A stretch of DNA of 64,000 nucleotides, taken from the NCBI RefSeq assembly GCF_003344865.1, contig NZ_CP031165.1, positions 4,779,910 to 4,843,909 of the forward strand, read 5' to 3'. Positions 8,690 through 16,302 of this stretch are shown one piece after another. Position 1 is the stretch's first letter. Each line of letters begins with the position of its first letter. The position numbers and the translations under genes were made by a program. The notes under the pieces are model-generated. The model did not search any database. It had not been told where the DNA came from and saw nothing but the letters and a program-made list of their open reading frames with translations. This stretch comes from Euzebya pacifica (GTDB taxonomy: Bacteria > Actinomycetota > Nitriliruptoria > Euzebyales > Euzebyaceae).

Positions 8690-9526
8690 GTGCCCGACCA
8701 GCAGACCGTCGTCCACACCTCACCTCGTGGGCGTGTGGTGGCGTGCGACTCGGCCTACCACGTGGCCGCGGCGAACCGGGACCGCGACGTCGTCTGCAAC
8801 GCCTCCTACTCCGGGGTGCTGCCCGCCCGGTTCATCGCCTCGCACCGCCCGCGCGGGGCGATAGGGATGGACTGCGGCATCGGCATGGACGGCGCCGGCA
8901 TCGCAGGCCTGTGGTACCTGGAGGCGCTGGACATCCCCGGGGCGGCGGTCGACGTGATGACCGTCGAGCTCGGCAACGGCGTGGACCTGTTCGACCGGGC
9001 GGTCATCTCGCGGCTGAACGAACCGGCCCGGCGGTGCGGGGTCCGCGAGGGCATGCCCGCGCGTGAGGCGGCGCTGCTGATGCTCGAGCACGACCCGGGC
9101 AGCGTCGACGCGCCGTCGGCCATCACCAACCGGACGGTGGTGCACACCGCAGCCGATGGCCGGCAGGTCGTGTGCACGGACTCGATCGCCTTCGGGGAGG
9201 AGGAGGACCGGGGACGCAACGTCCTGTGCACCGCCGGTCACACCGGCCGTTCGGCGGTGCCCTACCTTCGCGACGTCGCGCCGCACGGGTTCATCTGCTC
9301 GGACGGCGGCTGGGGTCGCGACGGCTCCGGCACGGCGGGCCTGGCGATCGTCGAGGCCGACGGCCTGGCCGGTGCCACCGTGGACGCCCGCACCGCCCGC
9401 ATGGGCGACGGCCTGTCCACCTGGGCCGACGGCACGATCAGCGCCGCCAACAGCCTGGCCGTCGCCCGCGGGGTCGCCGTGGGCATGTCGGCCCGCGAGG
9501 CGGCGGTGCGGCTGCTCGAGGGCTGA
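8690..9526 (+). CDS. Two-domain protein of unknown family (paralogue of 36102-36968)
   Basis: I do not recognise the family. With a GTG start at 8690 it has 278 residues; an in-frame GTG at 8645 is possible and neither has a strong ribosome site. The protein is a tandem duplication. Residues about 5-130 and 145-278 align, sharing a TVVHT beginning, then a core (GVLPARFIASHRPRG / GRSAVPYLRDVAPHG), a glycine-rich loop (DCGIGMDGAGIAGL / DGGWGRDGSGTAGL), AVD/TVD, a GNG or GDG turn, then IS..N and GM.AREAA..LL. No signal peptide or membrane segment is seen. It is next to a CoA ligase (convergent, 9562) and behind a P450; its paralogue is translationally coupled to a DUF35/CoA-ligase operon. Confidence 0.75.
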   Translation: MPDQQTVVHTSPRGRVVACDSAYHVAAANRDRDVVCNASYSGVLPARFIASHRPRGAIGMDCGIGMDGAGIAGLWYLEALDIPGAAVDVMTVELGNGVDLFDRAVISRLNEPARRCGVREGMPAREAALLMLEHDPGSVDAPSAITNRTVVHTAADGRQVVCTDSIAFGEEEDRGRNVLCTAGHTGRSAVPYLRDVAPHGFICSDGGWGRDGSGTAGLAIVEADGLAGATVDARTARMGDGLSTWADGTISAANSLAVARGVAVGMSAREAAVRLLEG

Positions 9527-9561
9527 GCAGCGTCGGGGCTGTCCCGGCGCCGGTCGGGCGG

Positions 9562-11208
9562 TCAGGCGGGTTGGCGGGTGCGGTCGGCGGTGTCGGGGGT
9601 GACGCCGTCTGTGCGGAGCTCGCGCTTGCGGATCTTGCCCGACGGGGTCATCGGCAGGGCGTCGACGACGCGGACGTAGCGGGGGATGGCGAAGTCGGGC
9701 ACGCGGTCGGCTGCCCACGCCCACACGGTGTCGGCGTCGATGGTGGCGCCGGGGCTCGCCACGACGACGGCCATGACCTCGTCCTCCCCCGCCTCGTGAT
9801 CGGCGGGGACGGCGATGACGGCGCACTCGGCGATGTCGGGGTGGGCCAGCAGGGGTGACTCGACCTCGTAGGAGGAGATGTTCTCGCCCCGCCGGCGCAG
9901 CGCGTCCTTCAGCCGGTCCACGAAGTAGAACCAGCCGTCGTCGTCGCGCCGCAGCCCGTCTCCGGTGTGGAACCACAGGTTGCGGAAGGCCTCGACGGTC
10001 TTCTCCGGCATGGCGTAGTAACCCAGCGTCGTGATCCACGGTGCCCTGGGCCGGACGACCAGCTCGCCCACCTCACCGACCGGGACCTCCTCGTCGGTCT
10101 CGGGGTCGACCAGCCGGATGTCGAACCACTCGGCGTTGGCCAGCCCAGCCGCTCCCGCCGGCCGGTCCACGCCGTAGGGCGTCATGATCGGCATGGAGGT
10201 CTCGGTCAGCCCGAAGACCTCCACGAACGCCTCGACGCCGAACCGGTCCCTGAACGCGTCGACGTAGCTGGCGGTCGGGGCGGCGAAGATGCAGCGAAGG
10301 TCGTTGTCGGCGTCGTCCTCCCTCGCCGGCTGCTTCCACACGAAGTCCATCATCACGCCGACGAAGTTGGTGACGGTCGCGCGGGCGTCGCGGATCCGGT
10401 CGGTCCAGCGGGTGGCGGAGAAGCGGGTGTGCAGCACGAACCGGGCCCCGGCGATCAGCGCTGGGTAGGCCGCGAGGAACTGGGCGTTGCCGTGGAACAG
10501 CGGCCCCATCACGAGGTAGGTGTCCTCGTCGGTCAGGCGGGTCAGGCTGACGCACTCGTCGGCGAAGAAGTACATGTGGGCGTTGGCCATCACGACCCCC
10601 TTGGAGGGGCCGGTGGTGCCGCTCGTGAAGAGGATGCCGACGGGGTCGCTGGCGGCGGGGTCGGGCAGGTCGGTGCGGGCCTCGTCGGCGGCCAGGGCGG
10701 CCCATGGCTCGGCGTCCCAGCCGGCAGCGCGGAGCGTCTCGCACGCCGTCGCGGCTTCCTCCGGGTCGCCGAGCACGGCGAAGCGACGGATGCTGCTGGC
10801 GGCCTCGGGGATGGCGACGAACCGGGCGGCGAACCCGGCGTCGATGACCGCGACGGTTGGCCCGGCGACCCGCACCTGGTGGGCCAGGAAATCCCCCAGG
10901 TAGGAGGTGTTGATCGGCACCTCGACCATGCCGGCCATCGCCGCGCCGAACCACGACAGGACGTAGGCGGCGGAGTTGCCGGCCATGATGAGCACCCGGT
11001 CGCCCACCTCGGCGACGTCGAGCAGACCGGTGGCGATGCGGGCCGCGCGGTCGTGGACCTCGGCGTAGGTCAGCGCCACCCCTTCCTCCGGGCAGTCGAG
11101 GTAGATGCGGTCGCCGTGCGTCTCGGCGCGGGCACGCAGGACGCGCGGCAGCGTCCACTCCCCCCGGTCGGTGAACGTGGGGACCATCTCGTCGTAGACC
11201 GCGGTCAC
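9562..11208 (-). CDS. ATP-dependent acyl-CoA synthetase (AMP-binding, class I adenylate-forming)
   Basis: A 548-residue enzyme that activates a carboxylic acid to its CoA thioester via an acyl-adenylate. The phosphate-binding loop is ILFTSGTTGPSKGV (about residues 198-211), the A5 motif is GLTET, the A7 region is WFHTGDGL, and the C-terminal catalytic lysine lies in PSGKIRKREL. It resembles the CaiC-like branch. The GTG at 11208 overlaps the stop of the preceding enoyl-CoA hydratase (GTGA), so both are coupled. The acid substrate is not evident, but the pairing with a BadI/MenB-like hydratase suggests a cyclic or branched acid. Confidence 0.9.
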   Translation of the reverse strand: MTAVYDEMVPTFTDRGEWTLPRVLRARAETHGDRIYLDCPEEGVALTYAEVHDRAARIATGLLDVAEVGDRVLIMAGNSAAYVLSWFGAAMAGMVEVPINTSYLGDFLAHQVRVAGPTVAVIDAGFAARFVAIPEAASSIRRFAVLGDPEEAATACETLRAAGWDAEPWAALAADEARTDLPDPAASDPVGILFTSGTTGPSKGVVMANAHMYFFADECVSLTRLTDEDTYLVMGPLFHGNAQFLAAYPALIAGARFVLHTRFSATRWTDRIRDARATVTNFVGVMMDFVWKQPAREDDADNDLRCIFAAPTASYVDAFRDRFGVEAFVEVFGLTETSMPIMTPYGVDRPAGAAGLANAEWFDIRLVDPETDEEVPVGEVGELVVRPRAPWITTLGYYAMPEKTVEAFRNLWFHTGDGLRRDDDGWFYFVDRLKDALRRRGENISSYEVESPLLAHPDIAECAVIAVPADHEAGEDEVMAVVVASPGATIDADTVWAWAADRVPDFAIPRYVRVVDALPMTPSGKIRKRELRTDGVTPDTADRTRQPA

Positions 11209-11987
11209 GAGCTGGAGCCCTTCGGCTCACGGCCGGGCCACTGGGGTCGGCGCTTCTGCATGAAGGCGCTGGCACCCTCGACCATGTCGTCGCTGCCGAT
11301 GGCCTGCACGAGCATGCCGAGGCCCTGGAGCATGTTGTCGCGGGAGGCGTTCCACCACAGGTTGCTGCTTACCTTGGCGATCTCCAGGTAGCGGGGGCTG
11401 TTGGCCAGCAGGTCGTCGGCCCAGCGGGTGACGGCGTCCTCCAGCTCGTCGTGGGGGACGACCTCGTTGACCCAACCCCACTCCGCGGCGGTGGCCGCGT
11501 CGTAGCGACGGCAGAGGAAGCTGACCTCCTTGGCGCGCTTCTCACCGATCTGGGCGGCCAGCAGGTTGGTGCCACCGAGCACCGGGGCGCTGCCGACCTT
11601 GGGGCCGGTCTGCCCGAAGGTGGCCCGGTCCGAGGCGATCGCCAGGTCGCAGGCGACGACGAGCTCGTTGCCGCCGCCGGCCGCCGCACCGTTGACGGCG
11701 GCGATGACCGGGAGAGGCGAGTTGCGGATCTCGTCGGTGAACCGCAGCGAGTTGTAGAACATCCCCCGCAGCTCGGCGGGGTCGGGGTCCTGCAGGTTGG
11801 CGAGGAAGCCGCCGGCGCAGAACGCCTTGTCCGTGCCGGTGATGACGATCACGCCGGCATCGGCTGCGTCACGGATGGCGTGGATCAGCTCGTCGGCCAT
11901 CGCCTGGTCGTAGGCGTTCATCCGGTCGGCCCGGTTCAGCCTGATCCAGGCCACCTCGCCCCGCCGCTCGCTGACCACGTCCGTCAT
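11205..11987 (-). CDS. Enoyl-CoA hydratase/isomerase family (BadI/MenB-like)
   Basis: A 260-residue crotonase-fold enzyme. The oxyanion-hole segments are KAFCAGGFLA and NGAAAGGGNELVVACDLA. The central part (GPKVGSAPVLGGTNLLAAQIG, then AKEVSFLCRRYDAATAAEWGWVNEVVP) resembles naphthoate synthase and 2-ketocyclohexane-carboxyl-CoA hydrolase more than straight-chain hydratases. This suggests ring cleavage or C-C bond chemistry; that is inference. The ATG at 11987 has AGGA upstream; a longer frame to 12050 would run through the operator-like site at 12039. It is first in an operon with the CoA ligase and divergent from an acyl-CoA dehydrogenase. Confidence 0.85.
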   Translation of the reverse strand: MTDVVSERRGEVAWIRLNRADRMNAYDQAMADELIHAIRDAADAGVIVITGTDKAFCAGGFLANLQDPDPAELRGMFYNSLRFTDEIRNSPLPVIAAVNGAAAGGGNELVVACDLAIASDRATFGQTGPKVGSAPVLGGTNLLAAQIGEKRAKEVSFLCRRYDAATAAEWGWVNEVVPHDELEDAVTRWADDLLANSPRYLEIAKVSSNLWWNASRDNMLQGLGMLVQAIGSDDMVEGASAFMQKRRPQWPGREPKGSSS

Positions 11988-12038
11988 CTGCTGTCCTGTC
12001 TGTGTGTCGTTCGACTCGAGCCTCGGCTCTAGCATACG

Positions 12039-12055
12039 ATTAGTGATCATAAATA
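12039..12055. promoter_or_regulatory. Operator-like site related to TATTCATGAGCATAGAT
   Basis: On the reverse strand this 17-bp AT-rich stretch reads TATTTATGATCACTAAT. It matches the sites at 37018, 39402 and 51243 over most positions and sits midway between two divergent catabolic genes. It is the weakest of the four copies. Confidence 0.4.
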
Positions 12056-12113
12056 GGGTGCCGTGTCGGCGCCAAGCTGCGACGGGCCCATCATGGGTCG
12101 AGGAGCCACGTTG

Positions 12114-13262
12114 ATGGAGTTCGAGCTACCGGAGCGGTACGCCGCGATCCGTGAGGAGGCACGCGGTGTCGCCGCCGGCATCGCGGATGTCGCGGTCGAG
12201 GCCGACGGGCTGAGCGACCGGATCCACCCCGACGTCCTCGCCGCGCTGCGATCCAGCAACCTGACCGAGCTGATGGTGCCGAAGGTCCACGGCGGCCGGT
12301 TCGACGACGTCGACCCGCTGGCGGTGTGCGTGGCCCGCGAGGGGCTGATGGGGACCTCGTCCCACCTCGACTCGTTGTTCGCCCTGCAGGGCATCGGCAG
12401 CTACGCCATCACCCGTGGCGGGTCCGCCGAGCAGCAGGCGCGGTGGCTGCCGGCCGTCGGCCGGGCCGAGGTCCTGGCGGCGCTGGCGCTGACCGAGCCG
12501 GTGGCCGGGTCGGACCTCAAGTCGATGACGACGACGCTGACCGAGACCGCCGACGGACTGGTCGTCAACGGCGAGAAGGCCTTCATCTCCAACGCGGGGC
12601 ACGCCAGCTTCTACACCGTGCTCGCGAAGGAGGGCGAGGGGTTCTCCGTCGTGCTCGTGCCGGCTGACGCCGAGGGGATCACCTTCGGGCCGACCCCGCC
12701 GATCATCGCCCCCCATGTGCTGGGCTCGGTGACGCTGGACCACGTGGTGGTGGATCCGGCCAACCGGCTGGGCGAGCCCGGCCGTGGGTTCGACCTCGTG
12801 CTGTCGACCCTGGCGGTGTTCCGCGTGTCGGTGGCCGGCGCATCGATCGGCCTGGCCGAGGCGGCGCTGCGCGAGGCGACCCGGCACGCCAACGAACGGG
12901 TGCAGTTCGGCCGTCCGCTGGCACGGCTGGGTGCCGTGGCGGCGTTGCTGGCCGACTCGTGGACCGACCTCGAGCAGGCCCGGTTGCTGACCTATCGGTC
13001 GGCGGCCCGGGCCCGGCAGGACCCGTTGTCGGCGCTGCCCCACTCCTCCATGGCCAAGCTGGCCGCATCGGAGGCGGTCGGTCGGATCGTCGACCGGTGT
13101 GTGCAGGTGATGGGCCGCTGGGGGCTGGTGGCCGACTCGGTGGTCGAGCGGGCCTACCGGACGGCGCGGCCCATGCGGGTCTACGAAGGGGCGTCGGAGG
13201 TGCTGCGGCTGGGCATCGCCAAGGCGCTCGGCGACGAGTACCTGGACGAGGTGGAGGCCTGA
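12114..13262 (+). CDS. Acyl-CoA dehydrogenase
   Basis: A 382-residue FAD-dependent acyl-CoA dehydrogenase that introduces a 2,3 double bond. It has the FAD-contact strands (ALALTEPVAGSDLKSM, then VNGEKAFISNAGHAS), ERVQFGRPLARLGAVAALLAD in the C-terminal helical domain and a glutamate in RVYEGASEVLRLGIAKALG at the usual catalytic-base position. The ATG at 12114 has AGGAG at 12101-12105. Its TGA stop shares bases with the ATG of the next SDR (TGATG), so the two are co-translated. Divergence from the hydratase/ligase operon suggests one pathway under a shared operator. Confidence 0.9.
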   Translation: MEFELPERYAAIREEARGVAAGIADVAVEADGLSDRIHPDVLAALRSSNLTELMVPKVHGGRFDDVDPLAVCVAREGLMGTSSHLDSLFALQGIGSYAITRGGSAEQQARWLPAVGRAEVLAALALTEPVAGSDLKSMTTTLTETADGLVVNGEKAFISNAGHASFYTVLAKEGEGFSVVLVPADAEGITFGPTPPIIAPHVLGSVTLDHVVVDPANRLGEPGRGFDLVLSTLAVFRVSVAGASIGLAEAALREATRHANERVQFGRPLARLGAVAALLADSWTDLEQARLLTYRSAARARQDPLSALPHSSMAKLAASEAVGRIVDRCVQVMGRWGLVADSVVERAYRTARPMRVYEGASEVLRLGIAKALGDEYLDEVEA

Positions 13263-14011
13263 TGGACCTGCAGCTGGACGGACAGGTCGCCATCGTCACG
13301 GGGGCCAGCAGGGGGTTGGGGCGCGCGGCAGCGCTGGCCCTCGCCGAGGAGGGGGTGCACGTCGTCGCGGCAGCCCGGTCCGGGGATGCGCTGGCCGAGC
13401 TCGTCGACCACTACCCCGACAGGATGAAAGCGGTCACCTGCGACATGGAGGAGTCCGACGCCGTCGCCGGACTGGTCGACGAGGCGCTGGAAGCCTTCGG
13501 GCGGCTGGACGTCGTGGTCAACAACGCCGGCATCGCCCCGGCGGGCGCGTTCGAGGACCAGGACCCGCGGGAGTGGGAGCGGGTCTTCCGCATCAACGTG
13601 ACCGCACCCGCGGTGCTGTCCCGGGCGGCGGGGCTGGTGATGCTCGAGCAGGGGCACGGCCGGATCATCAACGTGGCGTCGACGTCGGGGCTGAAGGGCA
13701 AGCCGTACCTGGTGTCGTACTCCGCGACGAAGGGCGCGATGCTGCGGATGACCGAGGCGCTGGCGGCGGAGTGGGCCGGCCGGGGCGTGCAGGTCGTCGC
13801 GATCGCCCCGGGCGCGTTCGACACCGACGCCCAGGCCGCGGTCACGGAAGACCCCGAGATGCTGCGCCGCAGGCTGCGCAAGATCCCGGCGGGCCGGATG
13901 GGCCGGGTCGAGGAGTTCGGCCCCCTGGTCTGCTACCTCGCCTCTCCCCTGGCGACGTTCGTGACCGGCGCCACCTTCGTCATCGACGGCGGCGAGGCCC
14001 ACAAGCTCTGA
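13262..14011 (+). CDS. Short-chain dehydrogenase/reductase (SDR)
   Basis: A 249-residue classical SDR: cofactor loop VTGASRGLGRA near residue 13, NNAG in VVVNNAGIAPAG, active Ser in NVASTSG and catalytic Tyr-Lys in YSATKGAM. It probably works as a 3-hydroxyacyl-CoA or alcohol dehydrogenase behind the acyl-CoA dehydrogenase it is coupled to. The start overlaps the upstream stop (TGATG). The last 35 bases and the 49 bases that follow are repeated in diverged form at 16163-16246, beyond an accessory block. Confidence 0.9.
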   Translation: MDLQLDGQVAIVTGASRGLGRAAALALAEEGVHVVAAARSGDALAELVDHYPDRMKAVTCDMEESDAVAGLVDEALEAFGRLDVVVNNAGIAPAGAFEDQDPREWERVFRINVTAPAVLSRAAGLVMLEQGHGRIINVASTSGLKGKPYLVSYSATKGAMLRMTEALAAEWAGRGVQVVAIAPGAFDTDAQAAVTEDPEMLRRRLRKIPAGRMGRVEEFGPLVCYLASPLATFVTGATFVIDGGEAHKL

Positions 14012-14060
14012 CCTGCTCCTGATGGAGTGGGTGTGGTCGCACCTTGCAGCGACAACCGAC
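13977..14060 (+). repeat. 84-bp direct repeat, copy A (SDR 3' end plus downstream hairpin)
   Basis: Covers the final VIDGGEAHKL codons of the SDR and the following 49 bases. It aligns without gaps to 16163-16246. The downstream part contains GTGGTCGC and GCGACAAC separated by eight bases, a hairpin that may act as terminator. Confidence 0.65.
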
Positions 14061-14062
14061 GG

Positions 14063-15379
14063 TCAGTCGTCGAATGTTTGGTTGTCGGCGGGTTCGCCAA
14101 CGGGTTGGCGGGGTGCCGCCTTCGGCTGCCACGCGGTGAGGCTCGACAGAACCTGGTCGTAGAACGCGTTGATGGCGTCTTCGACGGATTCGATGAAGGA
14201 GCTGGCTCTGCCCTTCCCGACCCCGCGACCCGCACCCATGTCGCTGCGAACGGTCAGCGTGAAGGTGGCCGGGTCGCGTTTCTGGTCGTCGATCAGGAGA
14301 TGGGAATCCTCCGCAGCAGCCGCCAACGTGGCGGTGGGCCCGTTCTTGGCCCGGTGCGCTCGCGACTCGATGTGAAGGTCAGCAGGCGCCGTTTCTCGCA
14401 GCTGTCGGGTCAACCATCCGACCCGACCCCGAGCCCCCTTGTCCTCCGGGGCCCTCGTGGTTGCTGTGCAGGCAATCTGGCGAGCCCGGAGGTCGACACA
14501 GATTTCGAGATCACCGGCGGTGTTCGGGATGCGCAGGACCGCATCAAGGGTCCCCCCTTCCACGAGTCGGCGGACGAGGTCGTCTGCGCGGACTCTGGGG
14601 TCCTTGGCATGTGCGCGCGAAAGCTGTTGAGTGACGTCGAGTCCAGTCTGTGCACCCATCATCAGAGCGATGTAGCGAATAAGCTGATCCCACCGCTGGA
14701 CGATGTCCATCACGCCGGCGTCGTTCTTCGTGAGGGTGCCGTCCTTGGCGGCGTTGCGAACGGCGACCCAGCTCCCACCCATGTCGTTGAACGACAGGGC
14801 TCCTGACGCAGAGTGCTGCAGGTACCTGATGAGCTCCTCGAGCAGCCACCGCTGTTCGACGTCGTCCACACCGATGTGCTCGTGCAGCCGAACCGCCGTG
14901 GTGACGAGTTGCGTCCACGAGATGTGGTGGAGTTGCACTGTCGAGTTGGCCCGTGGAACCGCCGCTGACGTGGGGTGGTGACCGGGTGCGGCCGCGATTT
15001 CGTTGGAGACCGTCACGACGCAGTTGAACCTGTTGGCTCGAGCGACCTTGATGTAGCCCAAGAGTTGTTCCGCTTCGAGCGTTGCCGATCCAGTTTTCAC
15101 CTCGACCAGAGCTGTCCAAGTGGTCTTCCCGTAGCTGATCCGAATGAGGCCGTCTGGCCGGACTTTCTTCCCGTCGAGGTCAAAGATCACCTCGGTGAAG
15201 CACTCCACGGTCGCCCGGCCCGCCTTCGACGCCCCCAACGGTCCGAAGAGCTCCGAAGAAAGGGGGCGCACGATGGACAGAACCGCCAGGAGGGCGGACG
15301 TGGCCCGCTCCTCGGCCTCTTTCTCACTGCCGATGCCCTTGACCGGAATCAGCCGCGCCCGCCTCCACTTCTCCGTCAT
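14063..15379 (-). CDS. Orphan PD-(D/E)XK nuclease-like protein
   Basis: A 438-residue protein whose N-terminal third has the layout of a PD-(D/E)XK nuclease fold: RPDGLIRI, a spacer strand, then TALVEVKTGSATLEAEQLLGYIK, giving D...ExK plus a following glutamine. The remainder is helical, with a repeated strand region near residue 300 (GDLEICVDLRARQIACT) and no motif I recognise. Its GC content is visibly lower than in neighbouring genes. It is alone, antisense to its neighbours, inside a block flanked by an 84-bp repeat, which suggests acquisition. It could be a defence or DNA-repair nuclease, but no partner methylase, helicase or toxin-antitoxin gene is beside it. Function unknown. Confidence 0.7.
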   Translation of the reverse strand: MTEKWRRARLIPVKGIGSEKEAEERATSALLAVLSIVRPLSSELFGPLGASKAGRATVECFTEVIFDLDGKKVRPDGLIRISYGKTTWTALVEVKTGSATLEAEQLLGYIKVARANRFNCVVTVSNEIAAAPGHHPTSAAVPRANSTVQLHHISWTQLVTTAVRLHEHIGVDDVEQRWLLEELIRYLQHSASGALSFNDMGGSWVAVRNAAKDGTLTKNDAGVMDIVQRWDQLIRYIALMMGAQTGLDVTQQLSRAHAKDPRVRADDLVRRLVEGGTLDAVLRIPNTAGDLEICVDLRARQIACTATTRAPEDKGARGRVGWLTRQLRETAPADLHIESRAHRAKNGPTATLAAAAEDSHLLIDDQKRDPATFTLTVRSDMGAGRGVGKGRASSFIESVEDAINAFYDQVLSSLTAWQPKAAPRQPVGEPADNQTFDD

Positions 15380-15507
15380 TGCCAGGCTCCCTCATTCGAG
15401 TATGGCAGTGCAGGTTGCCATATGGCACCGGACCCGTGGAGCACCCCCCACAAATGCCTCTGGGCGCTCAGTGCTGGAGAGCCTCGATCTTGTGGTGTCG
15501 GCCGAAC

Positions 15508-15539
15508 CCGTAGCCCATGCATCACCCTCTGGGCTACGG
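15508..15539 (-). terminator. Stem-loop at end of membrane-anchored protein gene
   Basis: Perfect 10-bp stem CCGTAGCCCA / TGGGCTACGG around a 12-base loop. It includes the stop codon region of the gene ending at 15534. No T-run follows, so it may stall transcription or protect the RNA end instead. Confidence 0.45.
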
Positions 15540-16037
15540 CTGGCCGATGCGCGGATTCGGCTGCTGCTCGGAGGCCCATGGCACCTGCAGCACCACAAGG
15601 CTGCGGCGTGCGCCGAGGGGAGGGAGCGCCGGGGCCACCTGATTGGAGACCTCCGACACACATCCCGGACTGGCGACCACCTCGACCGTCTGGCGGACCG
15701 GACTCACGTCGACGACATGCACGTCCTCGATGTCCCTTGCGCCGCAGGTGGGTTCCAGCGGGACGAACAGCGCCATGTGCCCCTTGTCGATGGTCGGTGG
15801 GACACCGGGCATCTGGAACTGTCGCCATACCGCCGCCAGACCCTCACCATCGGCAGCGACGATGATGGCGGCATGACTCGTGTCCCGGGTCGTGGCGTCG
15901 AACGCGACCGTGACCCCGTCCAGTGACCACGGTCCAGCAGCATCGCCCGGCGACCCGGACCCACCCCCGCCGGTCACGGCGAGCGCCACTGCCACGACGA
16001 CCACCAGCACCCCAGCCATCAGCCAGTACCGACCCAT
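15534..16037 (-). CDS. Membrane-anchored extracytoplasmic protein of unknown function
   Basis: A 167-residue protein with one N-terminal membrane segment (WLMAGVLVVVVAVALAV, residues about 5-21) followed by a Gly/Ser linker and a compact domain. The domain has alternating strands and two cysteines (EPTCGARD and SPGCVSE) that could form a disulfide outside the cell. The arrangement faintly recalls PrcB-type domains but I would not assign it. The ATG at 16037 has GGGGG eight bases upstream; the in-frame start at 16085 lacks one. It lies in the accessory block between the two 84-bp repeats. Confidence 0.6.
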   Translation of the reverse strand: MGRYWLMAGVLVVVVAVALAVTGGGGSGSPGDAAGPWSLDGVTVAFDATTRDTSHAAIIVAADGEGLAAVWRQFQMPGVPPTIDKGHMALFVPLEPTCGARDIEDVHVVDVSPVRQTVEVVASPGCVSEVSNQVAPALPPLGARRSLVVLQVPWASEQQPNPRIGQP

Positions 16038-16162
16038 CGACAACCCCCTGCGCACCCAAGCGGGCCATCGGCCCACGCCCCCCACCAGTGTGCCGCAGTG
16101 ATCTTGGTGCGGGTCGGCAGACGGCGGCTACGCGTCGGTTGCCCCTCAGCGTGGGCTGTCGC

Positions 16163-16246
16163 TCGTCATCGACGGCGGCGAGGTCAAGGAACTGAGACCG
16201 ACTCCTGAGGGGTGGGGTTGGGTCGTACCTCCTGGCGACAACCGAG
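16163..16246 (+). pseudogene. 84-bp direct repeat, copy B: remnant of an SDR 3' end
   Basis: Reads LSLVIDGGEVKEL in frame, the usual end of an SDR, but the stop codon is lost (CTG AGA). It aligns without gaps to 13977-14060 through the downstream hairpin region. It marks the far edge of the accessory block. Confidence 0.6.
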
Positions 16247-16258
16247 GCTCGACGTGCG

Positions 16259-16286
16259 GATGGCCGCCCCGGTCGGGGCGGCCATC
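16259..16286. terminator. Strong perfect hairpin
   Basis: GATGGCCGCCCC and GGGGCGGCCATC form a perfect 12-bp stem around a GGTC loop. It lies 17 bases beyond the stop of the cell-wall-binding/lectin gene and is its likely terminator, although no T-run follows. Confidence 0.65.
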
Positions 16287-16302
16287 ACTGGTTGGGCTGG
16301 GA

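Noticed and set aside
6696-9526. Natural-product biosynthesis cluster around the P450
   Set aside because: No polyketide, peptide or terpene synthase is present; neighbours are catabolic.
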